From positions 1 to 64,000 of the forward strand of contig RXJP01000016.1 of NCBI GenBank assembly GCA_003963315.1: a stretch of DNA of 64,000 bases. Direction: 5' to 3'. The position numbers and the translations under genes were made by a program. Below the pieces are notes generated by a model. That model worked only from the letters and a program-made list of their open reading frames with translations. It ran no database searches and was not told where the DNA came from. The DNA comes from Rhodocyclaceae bacterium. GTDB lineage: Bacteria; Pseudomonadota; Gammaproteobacteria; Burkholderiales; Rhodocyclaceae. Below, one piece after another: positions 1-10,930 of this stretch. Each line of letters opens with the position of its first letter. The stretch's first letter is position 1.

Positions 1-2
1 AC

Positions 3-272
3 GCTTCCCTGGTGGTGTTGCGCCTGTACCGGGATGGCCGCCATCTGGCCCTGGAAATACGGGACAATGGCCGCGGCATTGCCGAGAACGACATCAACAA
101 GCCCCGCTCCTTCGGCCTGCGCGGCATCCGCGAACGCAGCCGCAGCCTGAACGGGGAGTTCCGCGTCGAAGCCAGCGAGCAGGGGGGCACCCACCTGACG
201 CTGACCCTGCCGATCAAGACAGCGACCGTCTCCGCCACCGCGGAGGAGGAACGCCAACGAGGTCTTTTCTAA
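3..272 (+). CDS. Sensor histidine kinase, C-terminal HATPase fragment (5' end outside window)
   Basis: DNGRGI and FGLRGIRERSRSLNGEF motifs of NarX/LiaS-type HATPase_c; frame open to the window edge. Confidence 0.8.
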   Translation, partial: ASLVVLRLYRDGRHLALEIRDNGRGIAENDINKPRSFGLRGIRERSRSLNGEFRVEASEQGGTHLTLTLPIKTATVSATAEEERQRGLF

Positions 273-284
273 AGAATTCCAATC

Positions 285-926
285 ATGGCCGAGAAAATCC
301 ACGTACTGATCGCCGACGACCACGCCATCGTGCGCCAGGGCCTGCGCCAAATCCTGTCCGAAACCGACGACATGGTGGTGGCTGGGGAAGCCGAGGACGG
401 CTCCGACGCCTTGCGCCTGGCCCGGCACCAGCGCTGGGACGTATTCCTGCTGGATGTCTCCATGCCCAACCGCAACGGCATCGACACTCTCAAGCAGCTC
501 AAGAAGGAATTCCCGCGCCAGCCGGTGCTGATGCTCTCCATGCACCCGGAGGAACACTACGCGGTGCGCGCCATCAAGTCCGGCGCGGCAGGCTACCTCA
601 CCAAACAGAGCGCACCGGAGATGCTGGTCACCGCCATCCGCCAGGTGGCGGCAGGCAAACGCTTCATCAGCCCGGTGCTGGCGGAGCAGTTGGCCGCGGC
701 CATTTCCGACGACCATGACAAGCAGCCCCACGAACGGGTCACGGATCGGGAATACCAGGTGCTGGTGCGCATCGCCGCGGGCAAGACCCTGACCCAGATC
801 GCCGAGGAACTCAATCTTTCGGTGAAGACGGTGAGCGAATACCGCAAGCGCCTGCTGGACAAGATGCGCCTGGACAACACCGCCGAATTGATCCGCTATG
901 GCCTGGAACACGGCCTAGTACAATAA
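285..926 (+). CDS. NarL/FixJ family response regulator (REC + LuxR HTH)
   Basis: VLIADDHAIVRQGL REC start, DVFLLDVSMP phospho-acceptor region, C-terminal LuxR HTH (LTQIAEELNLSVKTVSEYRKRLLDKM). Confidence 0.93.
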   Translation: MAEKIHVLIADDHAIVRQGLRQILSETDDMVVAGEAEDGSDALRLARHQRWDVFLLDVSMPNRNGIDTLKQLKKEFPRQPVLMLSMHPEEHYAVRAIKSGAAGYLTKQSAPEMLVTAIRQVAAGKRFISPVLAEQLAAAISDDHDKQPHERVTDREYQVLVRIAAGKTLTQIAEELNLSVKTVSEYRKRLLDKMRLDNTAELIRYGLEHGLVQ

Positions 927-959
927 GCCTCCCCCTGAAGCCCCCACGCCCCATCACGC

Positions 960-2744
960 ATGCCTGATTTCACCCAGCCTTCGGAAATTGCCCGGGAAGT
1001 CCTGGTACGCCTGGCCCAGCGGCGTATGCAGCCGACGCCGGACAAGTACCTGGCCCTGTACCACGAGATTTCCGGCACCCCGCCCACGGAGATATTCCCC
1101 GAACGCGCCCTCAAGGGCCTGACGGCCGCTTTGCCGCGCAACACGCCGGAACAGGCGAAGCTGGCGCGGCAACTGGACCAGGCGGTGGCGGACAAGGATT
1201 GGAACGGCATCAAGCGCGGCATGGAGGACGTGTTCGCCCGCCTCGGCGCGGACCCCCTCAACTGGAGCACGCTGCTCAAGGAAGTCCTGGCGCAGCTGGA
1301 CACCCACAGCGCCGGGCTGACCACCGCGAAAAAACGGGAAAGCCTGGACCATATCCTTTCAGCATCGGCCCAACCCGACCTGCTTTTCCAACGCATGCAA
1401 GGCCTGCTGCGTTCCTGGACCAGCACCCCCGCCGCCGGTGGCGAAGCGCTGATCGACCCGGCTTCCATTGCCCTGCCGCCGGCCGCTGCTGCGCCCCAGG
1501 GTGCCGCTCCCGCCACGCCGGCAAGCCCTTCCGCAAGCACAGACCTGAGCAGCGCCCAGTGGCGGGAATTGATCGCCATGATCCTGGACAAGGCGCTGCC
1601 GCCCTTGCTGGCCGAATCGCCGGAATTGGCCGCGGAAGCCGCCGGACTTTCCAAGGACATCCGCAACCCCGTGGCGGCGGGCAAGCTGGACGAATTTGCC
1701 AACCGGTTGAAGAAATTCATCTACCGCCTGCACTTTGTCGCCGAAGACCAGGCCGAGCTGCGGGCCGCCCTGCTCGGCTTGTTGCGTTTGCTGGTGGAAA
1801 ACATCGACGAGCTGGTGGTGGACGACCAATGGTTGCAGGGGCAGATCGCCATCGTTTCCGACCTGGTGAACCAGCCCCTCAACCTGCGGCGCCTGGACGA
1901 CATGGAGCGCCGCCTGAAGGACTTGATCTTCAAGCAAGGCGCCCTGAAGAAAAACCTCAACGAGGCCCGGGACCGGCTCAAGGCCATGCTTGCCACCTTC
2001 GTGGACCGGCTGGCTGAAATGGGAACCGCCACCGGCGACTACCACGATAAGATCGAGCAATGCGCCACCCGCATCAGCCAATCCAAGGACATCGGCGAAC
2101 TCACCGACGTGCTGGATGAAGTGATGCGGGAAACCCGCAGCGTGCAGATCACCGCCCTGCGTTCCAAGGATGAATTGACGGAAATGCGGCAGCGGGTATC
2201 CGAGGCCGAAAAGGAAGTGGCCCGCCTGCAAAACGAGCTGGCGGAAGCCAGCGACATGGTGCGCCAGGATGCCCTCACCGGCGCCCTCAACCGCAAGGGC
2301 ATGGACGAGGCCCTGGACAAGGAAGTGGCCCGCAGCCAACGCCAGGGCAGCAAGCTGTGCGTCGCCCTGCTGGATATCGACAATTTCAAGAAACTCAACG
2401 ACACCCTAGGCCACGACGCCGGTGATGCCGCGCTGGTCCACCTCACCCAGGTGGTGCGGGATACCATCCGCCCCCAGGACACCCTGGCCCGCTACGGCGG
2501 CGAGGAATTCGTCGTGCTGCTGCCGGACACCATCCTGGAGGAAGGCGTCAACGCCATGGTGCGCGTGCAGCGGGAACTGACACGGAAATTCTTCCTGCAT
2601 AACAACGAAAAACTGCTCATCACCTTCAGTTGCGGCGTCGCCGAACAGCTTCCCGAGGAAGCGCCCAAGGACTGCCTGCAACGGGCCGACCAGGCCATGT
2701 ACCTGGCCAAGCGCTCGGGCAAGAACCGGGTGATGGCGGCTTAA
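960..2744 (+). CDS. GGDEF-domain diguanylate cyclase with long N-terminal region
   Basis: DALTGALNRKGMDEAL ... RYGGEEFVVLLPD active-site motif. Confidence 0.93.
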   Translation: MPDFTQPSEIAREVLVRLAQRRMQPTPDKYLALYHEISGTPPTEIFPERALKGLTAALPRNTPEQAKLARQLDQAVADKDWNGIKRGMEDVFARLGADPLNWSTLLKEVLAQLDTHSAGLTTAKKRESLDHILSASAQPDLLFQRMQGLLRSWTSTPAAGGEALIDPASIALPPAAAAPQGAAPATPASPSASTDLSSAQWRELIAMILDKALPPLLAESPELAAEAAGLSKDIRNPVAAGKLDEFANRLKKFIYRLHFVAEDQAELRAALLGLLRLLVENIDELVVDDQWLQGQIAIVSDLVNQPLNLRRLDDMERRLKDLIFKQGALKKNLNEARDRLKAMLATFVDRLAEMGTATGDYHDKIEQCATRISQSKDIGELTDVLDEVMRETRSVQITALRSKDELTEMRQRVSEAEKEVARLQNELAEASDMVRQDALTGALNRKGMDEALDKEVARSQRQGSKLCVALLDIDNFKKLNDTLGHDAGDAALVHLTQVVRDTIRPQDTLARYGGEEFVVLLPDTILEEGVNAMVRVQRELTRKFFLHNNEKLLITFSCGVAEQLPEEAPKDCLQRADQAMYLAKRSGKNRVMAA

Positions 2745-2750
2745 CGCTGT

Positions 2751-3830
2751 ATGACGACGAAAACATTGTTCGTTACCGGCGGTGCCGGTTTCATCGGTTC
2801 CGCCCTGGTACGGCAACTGATCGCCGAGACCGACTGGCGCATCATCAACATCGACAAGCTCACCTACGCCGGCAACCTGGAATCCCTGGCAACGGTGGCC
2901 GACGATCCCCGCCACATTTTCAGCCGAGCGGATATCTGCGACCGCGCCGCGCTGGATGCCCTGTTCGCCCAGCACCAGCCGGACGGCGTGATGCACCTGG
3001 CGGCGGAATCCCATGTGGACCGCTCCATCCACGGTCCCGGGGATTTCATCCAGACCAATATGGTGGGCACCTTCACCCTGCTGGAAGCGGCCCGTGGCTA
3101 CTGGGGCCAGCTCGACCAGGAGCACCGCCGCAGCTTCCGTTTCCACCATATTTCCACCGATGAAGTGTTCGGCAGCCTGGGGGAAGACGGCGCTTTCAAC
3201 GAAGCCACCGCCTACGATCCGCGCTCGCCCTATTCCGCCTCGAAGGCCGCTTCCGACCACCTGGTGCGGGCCTGGCACCACACCTACGGCCTGCCCGTGG
3301 TGGTGACCAACTGTTCCAACAACTACGGCCCCTACCACTTCCCGGAAAAACTGATCCCGCTGATGATCCTCAACGCCCTCGCCGGCAAGCCCCTGCCCAT
3401 CTACGGCAAGGGTGACAATGTGCGCGACTGGCTGTATGTGGACGACCACGCCCGGGCCCTGCGCACCGTGTTCGAGCAAGGCCGGGTCGGCGAGACCTAT
3501 TGCGTCGGCGGCAATGCGGAACGCACCAATATGCAGGTGGTGGATGCCCTCTGCACCCTGCTGGACGAGTTGGCGCCCCGACAGGATCGCCTCGGCTATG
3601 CGACACAAAAAACCTTCGTCGCCGACCGACCCGGCCACGACAAACGCTACGCCATCGATGCCGGCAAGCTGCGCCGGGAGCTGGGCTGGTCGCCCAGGGA
3701 AAGCTTCGATTCCGGCCTGCGCAAGACCGTGCAGTGGTACCTGACCAACCCGGCATGGGTGGCCCATGTGCAAAGCGGCGAATACCAACAGTGGCTGGAT
3801 CGGCATTACCAACCAGGTGCCACGGCATGA
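2751..3830 (+). CDS. rfbB: dTDP-glucose 4,6-dehydratase
   Basis: [42 protein letters not shown]; first gene of rfbBDAC. Confidence 0.96.
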   Translation: MTTKTLFVTGGAGFIGSALVRQLIAETDWRIINIDKLTYAGNLESLATVADDPRHIFSRADICDRAALDALFAQHQPDGVMHLAAESHVDRSIHGPGDFIQTNMVGTFTLLEAARGYWGQLDQEHRRSFRFHHISTDEVFGSLGEDGAFNEATAYDPRSPYSASKAASDHLVRAWHHTYGLPVVVTNCSNNYGPYHFPEKLIPLMILNALAGKPLPIYGKGDNVRDWLYVDDHARALRTVFEQGRVGETYCVGGNAERTNMQVVDALCTLLDELAPRQDRLGYATQKTFVADRPGHDKRYAIDAGKLRRELGWSPRESFDSGLRKTVQWYLTNPAWVAHVQSGEYQQWLDRHYQPGATA

Positions 3831-4729
3831 GCGGCCCGAAATTCCTCCTGCTGGGCAAGAACGGCCAACTGGGTTGGGAACTGCAACGGGCCTTGGCGCC
3901 CCTGGGCGATGTGATTGCCTTGGGCCGCGATGAAGCCGACCTGGCCGATACCGACTCCCTCAGCGCCCAGGTGGAAGCCCTGCGTCCGCAAGTGATCGTC
4001 AATGCCGCCGCCTACACCGCGGTGGACAAGGCCGAGGCCGAAGAACCCTTGGCCCAGGCCATCAACGGCGACGCCCCGGCCCATCTGGCCCAGCTTGCCC
4101 ACAAGCTGGGCGCGCGTCTGATCCACTACTCCACCGACTACGTCTTCGCCGGCGACAAGGCCGAGCCCTACACCGAAGCCGACACCCCCGCGCCGCTCTC
4201 CGCCTATGGCCGCAGCAAGCTCGCCGGCGAGCAGGCCGTGCTGGCCGCCAGTCCGCGCAACTTCGTTTTCCGTACCTGCTGGGTCTATGGCCGCCATGGC
4301 GGCAACTTCGTCAAGACCATCCTTCGTTTAGCGAAGGAAAAGGACGCTCTCCGCGTTGTTCACGACCAGGTCGGCGCGCCCACCCCCGCCGCCCTCATCG
4401 CCGACATCACCGCCCAGGTGCTGGGCCAGGTGCTGCGACGGCCGGGGGAAGTGCCCGCTGGCGGCCTCTACCACCTGGCGGCGGGCGGCGAGACCAGTTG
4501 GCACGGCTTCGCCACGGAGATTGTGCGGGAAGCCCGCCGCCTGGGCCTGGAGGCCAAGCTCATGGCGGAAGCCATCGCCGCCATCCCCGCTAGCGGATAT
4601 CCGCTGCCCGCGCCGCGCCCCGCCAACTCGCGGCTGGATTGCGCCAAGCTATCCACGATATTCAATCTGAATCTGCCGCCCTGGCAAACCTTCCTCGCCC
4701 CCATCCTCGCCGACATCCTGACGCCATGA
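3827..4729 (+). CDS. rfbD: dTDP-4-dehydrorhamnose reductase
   Basis: [35 protein letters not shown] overlap with rfbB stop. Confidence 0.95.
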   Translation: MSGPKFLLLGKNGQLGWELQRALAPLGDVIALGRDEADLADTDSLSAQVEALRPQVIVNAAAYTAVDKAEAEEPLAQAINGDAPAHLAQLAHKLGARLIHYSTDYVFAGDKAEPYTEADTPAPLSAYGRSKLAGEQAVLAASPRNFVFRTCWVYGRHGGNFVKTILRLAKEKDALRVVHDQVGAPTPAALIADITAQVLGQVLRRPGEVPAGGLYHLAAGGETSWHGFATEIVREARRLGLEAKLMAEAIAAIPASGYPLPAPRPANSRLDCAKLSTIFNLNLPPWQTFLAPILADILTP

Positions 4730-5619
4730 CTTCGGACATCCCACGCAAAGGCATCATCCTCGCCGGCGGCGCCGGCACCCGCCTGCATCCCGCCACCCTG
4801 GCGGTGTCCAAGCAGTTGTTACCGGTGTACGACAAGCCGATGATCTACTACCCCCTCAGCACCCTGATGCTGGCGGGTATCCGCGAGGTGCTGTTGATCT
4901 CCACCCCCCAGGACACGCCCCGCTTCCAGCAACTCCTGGGCGACGGCAGCCAGTGGGGCATGAACCTCAGCTACGCGATACAACCCAGCCCCGACGGCCT
5001 GGCCCAGGCCTTCATCATCGGCCGCGACTTCCTTGCCGGCGGCCCTTCCGCCCTGGTGCTGGGGGACAACATCTTCTACGGCCAGGAACTTTCCCTCCAG
5101 CTCATCGACGCCAACCGCAAACAGGATGGCGCCACCGTGTTCGCCTACCCGGTGCAGGATCCGGAACGCTATGGCGTGGTGGAATTCGACACCCGGGCCC
5201 GGGCCGTCAGCATCGAGGAGAAACCGGCCAAGCCCAAGTCGCGCTATGCCGTCACCGGCCTCTATTTTTACGACGCCCAGGTATGCGACATCGCCGCCGG
5301 CCTCCAGCCTTCGCCCCGGGGCGAGCTGGAAATCACCGACGTGAACCGTCGCTACCTGGAACAGGGTAACCTTACCGTACAGATCATGGGCCGCGGCATG
5401 GCCTGGCTGGACACCGGTACCCACGACTCCCTGCTGGAAGCCGGCCAGTTCATCGCCACCCTGGAAAAACGCCAGGGCCTGAAAGTGGCCTGCCCCGAGG
5501 AAATCGCCTGGCGGCGCGGCTGGATCGACGATGCCGCCCTTGATGCCCTCGCCGCCCCCTTGGCCAAGAACGGTTACGGCGCCTATCTGCGCGGCCTGCT
5601 CACGGAAAAGGTGTATTGA
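4726..5619 (+). CDS. rfbA: Glucose-1-phosphate thymidylyltransferase
   Basis: [45 protein letters not shown]; overlaps rfbD stop. Confidence 0.96.
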   Translation: MTSDIPRKGIILAGGAGTRLHPATLAVSKQLLPVYDKPMIYYPLSTLMLAGIREVLLISTPQDTPRFQQLLGDGSQWGMNLSYAIQPSPDGLAQAFIIGRDFLAGGPSALVLGDNIFYGQELSLQLIDANRKQDGATVFAYPVQDPERYGVVEFDTRARAVSIEEKPAKPKSRYAVTGLYFYDAQVCDIAAGLQPSPRGELEITDVNRRYLEQGNLTVQIMGRGMAWLDTGTHDSLLEAGQFIATLEKRQGLKVACPEEIAWRRGWIDDAALDALAAPLAKNGYGAYLRGLLTEKVY

Positions 5620-6161
5620 TGAAGCGCATTGCCACCGCCATTCCCGACATCGTCATCCTCGAACCCCGCGTCTTCGGCGACGAACGCGGCTTCTTCTACG
5701 AGAGCTGGAACAAGCGCGCCCTTTCCGAACTGGGCATAGACGCGGACTTCGTCCAGGACAACCATTCCAAGTCCGCCCGCAACGTGTTACGCGGCCTGCA
5801 TTACCAGATTGAACACGCCCAGGGCAAACTGGTGCGTGTCATCGCCGGCGAAGTGTTCGACGTGGCGGTGGACCTGCGCCGCGCTTCCCCCACCTTCAAG
5901 CAGTGGGTGGGCTTCACCCTCTCCGCCGAAAACCGCCACATCGCCTGGATTCCTCCCGGCTTCGCCCACGGCTTCTGCGTCACCTCCGACAGCGCCGAGT
6001 TCCTCTACAAAACCACCGACTATTGGTCGCCCCAGCACGAACGCACCATCGCCTGGAACGACCCCGACCTGGCCATCGACTGGCCCCTGTTCGAGGCCCC
6101 CATCCTGGCCGCCAAGGATCAGCAGGGCATACGCCTAAGGGATGCGGATTATTTTCCGTAA
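5619..6161 (+). CDS. rfbC: dTDP-4-dehydrorhamnose 3,5-epimerase
   Basis: EPRVFGDERGFFYESWN, VQDNHSKSARNVLRGLHYQ. Confidence 0.95.
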   Translation: MKRIATAIPDIVILEPRVFGDERGFFYESWNKRALSELGIDADFVQDNHSKSARNVLRGLHYQIEHAQGKLVRVIAGEVFDVAVDLRRASPTFKQWVGFTLSAENRHIAWIPPGFAHGFCVTSDSAEFLYKTTDYWSPQHERTIAWNDPDLAIDWPLFEAPILAAKDQQGIRLRDADYFP

Positions 6162-6316
6162 ATAGCGACACGCTACTGTCGGAATGCCCTACCGGCAGGC
6201 TCTGCCCGACAATCTCCCTGCTTTTCCCGCATTCCCTTTGGCCTGAAAGGATGTACCTTAACCGCTGACTGAACACGTCAGGCAAGCAGCCGGTCATCCA
6301 CAACGAAAGGGGAGCC

Positions 6317-7423
6317 ATGTCGGAAAAACCCGTGTACCTCACCCGCCCCCACCTCCCACCTTTGGAGGATTTCCTGCCCTATTTGCAGGAGATATGGGAT
6401 AGCCGACAACTGACCAATGGCGGACCGTTCCATCAGAAGTTCGAGCAGGCCCTGGCCGAGTATCTGGGCGTGCCCTACATCTCTCTGTTCGCCAACGGCA
6501 CCCTGGCTTTGATCACCGCCCTGCAAGGCCTGCGCATCACCGGGGAAGTCATCACCACCCCCTACAGCTTCGTCGCCACCACCCACGCCCTGCACTGGAA
6601 CGGTATCAAGCCGGTATTCGCCGACATCCGGGGCGACACCTGCAACCTCGACGAAGAAAAGATCGAAGCTGCCATTACGCCGCAAACCACCGCCATCCTG
6701 CCGGTGCACTGCTACGGCAACCCCTGCGCCGCGGAACGCATCCAAAAGATCGCCGACACCTATGGCCTCAAGGTGATTTACGACGCCGCCCACGCCTTCG
6801 GCGTTACGGAAAACGGTCGTTCCGTCCTCGACTACGGCGACCTATCCATCCTCAGCTTCCACGCCACCAAAACCTTCAATACCTTTGAAGGCGGCGCCAT
6901 CGTCTGTCATGACAGCAAGCTCAAGCAGCGCATCGATTACCTGAAGAACTTCGGCTTCGCCGACGAGACCACGGTGGTCGCCCCCGGCATCAATGGCAAG
7001 ATGAACGAATTCCAGGCAGCCCTCGGGCTATTGCAGTTGCAGCACATCGACAGCGCCATTGCCAAGCGGCAGCAAGTGGATCAACGTTATCGCGAAGCCC
7101 TGCAAGGATTGCCGGGCATCACCTGCCTGCCGATACCTGCCGGAGTACGCCAGAACTACAGCTACTTTCCCATTCTGGTGGATGGCCGTTATCCCCTTAG
7201 CCGGGATGGCCTGTATCAAAAGTTCCGTGACCGGAACATCCTGGTACGGCGCTACTTTTATCCGCTGATCAGCGATTTGACCATGTACCGCAGCCTGCCT
7301 TCCGCAACGCCAGCCAATCTGCCTACGGCGCAAGACATCGCGGCCAAGGTGATGTGCCTGCCCATCTATCCCGACATTGATGAGGCCGACCTGCAAAACA
7401 TCATTGATTGCCTGGTGCGGTAA
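6317..7423 (+). CDS. DegT/DnrJ/EryC1 (AHBA synthase-like) sugar aminotransferase
   Basis: NGTLALITALQGL, VIYDAAHAFGV, SFHATKTFNTFEGGAIV PLP-lysine region. Confidence 0.9.
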   Translation: MSEKPVYLTRPHLPPLEDFLPYLQEIWDSRQLTNGGPFHQKFEQALAEYLGVPYISLFANGTLALITALQGLRITGEVITTPYSFVATTHALHWNGIKPVFADIRGDTCNLDEEKIEAAITPQTTAILPVHCYGNPCAAERIQKIADTYGLKVIYDAAHAFGVTENGRSVLDYGDLSILSFHATKTFNTFEGGAIVCHDSKLKQRIDYLKNFGFADETTVVAPGINGKMNEFQAALGLLQLQHIDSAIAKRQQVDQRYREALQGLPGITCLPIPAGVRQNYSYFPILVDGRYPLSRDGLYQKFRDRNILVRRYFYPLISDLTMYRSLPSATPANLPTAQDIAAKVMCLPIYPDIDEADLQNIIDCLVR

Positions 7424-7474
7424 AGCATCGCCTGCCTCCCAAAAACAAGGCCTTCACGACGCCCAACTGACACC

Positions 7475-8572
7475 ATGGACAACTGCCGCCTGCTCATCTT
7501 CCCCCTCGACCTGGACGATGCCGATCCGGTGATCCGGGTGGCCAAGTCCCTAGGAATAGAAGTCATCGGCGCCAGTTCCGCCATGCCTGACAGCGGTCAG
7601 CGTGGCGTAGACCATTTTCTTCGATTGCCTTTCGTCACCGATCCGGCTTTCGATGCCGCCCTGCAGGAGGTGCTGCACCGCCACCGCATCACGGCGGTTT
7701 TTTCTCCTCACCAGGGCGTCTGGCGCCATCTGGAAAAACTCGCGCAGGCATCGCCGCAGACCTATGGCTATGCCCTGTGCGGACCGGATCCCTTCACCGC
7801 CACGTGGCAGCTGTTTTCCCCCCATGAAAGCTGGGCCGCCACCGTGGGCAAAGGCATGTGGGCGCCGACCCCCGCGGCGCGTCCAGCACTCAGTCCCGCC
7901 AGCTATGCCGCCCTTCACCGACTGTTCATCTCCACACCGGGGCAATGCGACGAAGGCAAGCTCCACGCCCTATGCGACATTGCGAGGTCACTCCCTGTCG
8001 GCGACCTGCTTGAAGTGGGCTGCCTCTATGGCCGTTCCGCCATCGCCTTGGGCTTTCTTGCCGCCCGTCATCGCATCGGCAGCCTGATCTGTGTGGATCC
8101 TTGGGAAACCCTGGCAGTCACGGATCAAGGCGCCCAGGCTGCCCTATTGAACACCGAACTGAAGTCCCTGGACTCCCAGGAAATTTTCCGCATTTTCATT
8201 TCCACCGCCGCCCTGGTGGACAACATCGGCTATATCCGCCATACCTCCGCAGCGGCGCAGGCCATCTACGAAGCCGCCAAAATCCAAGGCAGCCTGTCCA
8301 GTGCCGAACTCGGCAGTATTTCCCTGGCCCCAGCGCTTAGCCTGCTGCACATCGACGGCAATCACCGTTACGATTTCGTGAAGCAGGACGTGGCCATCTG
8401 GAGCCCCTACCTGGCGGAAGGGGGCTGGCTGCTGCTGGACGATTACGTCTGGGCCTTCGGTGACGGCCCCAAGCGGGTGGGCGATGAGTTGCTGGACAGT
8501 CCCTGCTGGGACAACGCCTTCGTCAGCGGAGACACCCTGTTCCTGCGCCGTACCGCCGCCCCGCTGCCGTAA
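7475..8572 (+). CDS. Class I SAM-dependent methyltransferase-like protein with N-terminal extension resembling a pre-ATP-grasp domain
   Basis: C-terminal half: LLEVGCLYGRSAIALGFLA, LICVDPWE, LLHIDGNHRYDFVKQDVAIWSPYLAEGGWLLLDDY; N-terminal ~110 aa Rossmann-like. Confidence 0.65.
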   Translation: MDNCRLLIFPLDLDDADPVIRVAKSLGIEVIGASSAMPDSGQRGVDHFLRLPFVTDPAFDAALQEVLHRHRITAVFSPHQGVWRHLEKLAQASPQTYGYALCGPDPFTATWQLFSPHESWAATVGKGMWAPTPAARPALSPASYAALHRLFISTPGQCDEGKLHALCDIARSLPVGDLLEVGCLYGRSAIALGFLAARHRIGSLICVDPWETLAVTDQGAQAALLNTELKSLDSQEIFRIFISTAALVDNIGYIRHTSAAAQAIYEAAKIQGSLSSAELGSISLAPALSLLHIDGNHRYDFVKQDVAIWSPYLAEGGWLLLDDYVWAFGDGPKRVGDELLDSPCWDNAFVSGDTLFLRRTAAPLP

Positions 8573-8702
8573 GACACCCCGCCGACAAGCGGGAACAAGG
8601 AAACACCGTGCTGTTGCCCCTTTACCCTGCCCGTCAAAATGACGGAATAGGCGCTAAGGTAGGCCGCTGGAAGTTCACCCGACACTGAAACGGACGACAC
8701 TG

Positions 8703-9380
8703 ATGGGCCTTGTGATCTACGGTAACGGCGCGATGGCCAAGGTACTCCACGCCTACGCGGGGAAGACCCGGGAGGTCGTCGGCTTCACGGTGGACCGGCA
8801 TTGCATCGCAGCCGGGGAAACTGCGTTTTGCGGCCTCCCCCTGCTGCCCTTCGACGAAGTCGGCGACCATTTTCCGCCGGACCGCCACAGCATGATCGTT
8901 ATGGTCGGCTTCCTCGACATGAACGCCCTGCGGGCGCAGAAATGCGCCGAGGCCAGGGCAATGGGTTACTCCCTCGGCTCCTATATCCATGAATCGGTGC
9001 TGCGCCACGACGACGTGGCCATCGGCGACAACTGCGTGGTTCTGGACCACGTTTCCCTCCACCCCGGCACCCGGCTCGGCGAGGGCGTATTCATTTCCAG
9101 CAATGTGAACATCGGCCACGATTGCGTGATCGGCGACTACAACTGGATCAATTCCGGCGTCGCCATCGCCGGCCGCACCACGCTGGGCAGCGCTGGTTTT
9201 TGGGGCGTCAATGCCTCGGCCGGGGACAGCCTGAACATCGGCGCGCGCAACTTCATCGGCGCCAACACCCTGGTGGCGCGGCATACCGGGGACGACGAGG
9301 TTTACCTATCGGAACCCGGCGTCAAATTCCGCCTCAAGAGCCAGGCCTTCCTGCGCTTCATCGGCATGGGCGGCGCATGA
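8703..9380 (+). CDS. NeuD/PglD-like sugar O/N-acyltransferase (left-handed beta-helix)
   Basis: N-terminal GNGAMAKVLH; hexapeptide repeats VAIGDNCVVLDHVSLHPGTRLGEGVFISSNVNIGHDCVIGDY. Confidence 0.8.
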   Translation: MGLVIYGNGAMAKVLHAYAGKTREVVGFTVDRHCIAAGETAFCGLPLLPFDEVGDHFPPDRHSMIVMVGFLDMNALRAQKCAEARAMGYSLGSYIHESVLRHDDVAIGDNCVVLDHVSLHPGTRLGEGVFISSNVNIGHDCVIGDYNWINSGVAIAGRTTLGSAGFWGVNASAGDSLNIGARNFIGANTLVARHTGDDEVYLSEPGVKFRLKSQAFLRFIGMGGA

Positions 9381-10930
9381 GCGAGCGCACGCTCTCCGAA
9401 CGCTTCCATCAGGCCGCCGAGGCGACGCCGGACAAGCTCGCCCTCTGCTGCGAAGGGCAGCGCCTCAGTTATGCTGCCCTGGCGCGCATGGCCCGTCGCC
9501 TGGGAGCCGCCATGACAGCGGAAGGCGTCGCTCACGGCGATGCCGTAGCCGTGGTGCTGCCCAATACGCCGGCATTCGTGGCCCTGCTATTGACGGCCGC
9601 CGACCTGGGCCTGACCCTGGTCCCCCTCAGCCCGGCCCTGCCCCCGCCCGCCCTGGCCACAGCCTGCCGTGCCGCACGGGTCAAGCACGTGGTGGGTAGC
9701 CTCGGCGTACTGGAGGAATTAAAAGGCAGCGGATTGCTGCCGCTCGACATCGCCGCCGGCCTCTGGCTCTCGGTGGGCGGCCCCATCCCCGGCGGCCACG
9801 ACTGGACAATCTGCGTGGACGCCGCCCCCGATGCGGCACCCCACTTCGCCGGGCGGAACGAGGACGCCTTCATCCTCACCATGACCTCGGGCTCCACCGG
9901 CGATCCCAAGCCCATCATCCTCACCCAACGCACCAAACTGCAACGAGCGGCAGCGGCCCAGGCCCTGTACGGCGTGAATGCCGACGACATCACCCTGGCC
10001 GCCACACCCCTCTACCATTCCCTGGCGGAACGGCTGGTACTGTTGCCCCTCATCACGGGTGGTACCTCGGTACTGATGGCGCGTTTTTCCCCCAGCGAAT
10101 GGCTGCGCCACGTGGCGGAGGAAGGCGTTACCTTCACCATCGCCGTGTCGTCCCAGCTCAGCCAGATCCTGCCGGCGCTCAAGACGGCGACGACACCAGA
10201 GCACAACCTCGTGGCCAGCCTGCGCTGCCTGGTGTCTTCCTCGGCACGGCTCGACCCGCAGACCAAGGCGGAGTGGCTGGCCCATTTTCATGGCGAGTTC
10301 CACGAGTGCTACGGCGCTTCGGAAATCGCCATCGCCACCAATCTGAGTACGGAAGAAGCCCGTGACAAACTCAAATCGGTGGGCCGCGCTGCGCCGGGGG
10401 TGGACGTGAAGATCCTCGCCGAGAACGGCGCCTGGGCCGATACCGGGGAAGTGGGCGAGATCGTCTGCCGCACGCCCATGCTGTTCGGCGGCTACTACCT
10501 GCGGGACGACCTGACCCGGGCAGCCATGCACGGCGACTACTTCCGCACCGGCGACCTGGGCCGCCTGGATGCGGACGGCTTTCTCTATTTCATGGGCCGC
10601 GCCAAGGAACTCATCATCAGCGGCGGCATCAACGTCTATCCCGCCGATGTGGAGTCGGCCGTAGCCGCAGCGCCGGGCGTGGCGGAGTGCGCCGCCTTCC
10701 CGCTCCACGACGCCGGGCTGGGGGAAGTGGTGGGCGTAGCCCTGGTAGCCCGTGCCGGCGAAGAGGTTAACCTGCGCACGCTGCGCCACCACTGCGCCCG
10801 CACCCTGGCCGACTTCCAGTTGCCGCGCAAATTTTTCGTGCTCCCGCAGTTGCCCCGCAACGGCATGGGCAAAATCATGAAATCCGCCCTGGTGGCGGAG
10901 TTCGGAGGAAATCCCAATGACGCCCCCTGA
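9377..10930 (+). CDS. AMP-dependent acyl-CoA/acyl-ACP synthetase (AMP-ligase)
   Basis: TMTSGSTGDPKPIILTQ, YHECYGASEIAIATN-type core, GRAKELIISGGINVYPADVE; start overlaps preceding stop (ATGA). Confidence 0.9.
   Translation: MSERTLSERFHQAAEATPDKLALCCEGQRLSYAALARMARRLGAAMTAEGVAHGDAVAVVLPNTPAFVALLLTAADLGLTLVPLSPALPPPALATACRAARVKHVVGSLGVLEELKGSGLLPLDIAAGLWLSVGGPIPGGHDWTICVDAAPDAAPHFAGRNEDAFILTMTSGSTGDPKPIILTQRTKLQRAAAAQALYGVNADDITLAATPLYHSLAERLVLLPLITGGTSVLMARFSPSEWLRHVAEEGVTFTIAVSSQLSQILPALKTATTPEHNLVASLRCLVSSSARLDPQTKAEWLAHFHGEFHECYGASEIAIATNLSTEEARDKLKSVGRAAPGVDVKILAENGAWADTGEVGEIVCRTPMLFGGYYLRDDLTRAAMHGDYFRTGDLGRLDADGFLYFMGRAKELIISGGINVYPADVESAVAAAPGVAECAAFPLHDAGLGEVVGVALVARAGEEVNLRTLRHHCARTLADFQLPRKFFVLPQLPRNGMGKIMKSALVAEFGGNPNDAP

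Noticed and set aside
2406-3812. 468-aa minus-strand ORF over GGDEF gene and rfbB
   Set aside because: Antisense to two confidently assigned genes; compositionally a shadow ORF
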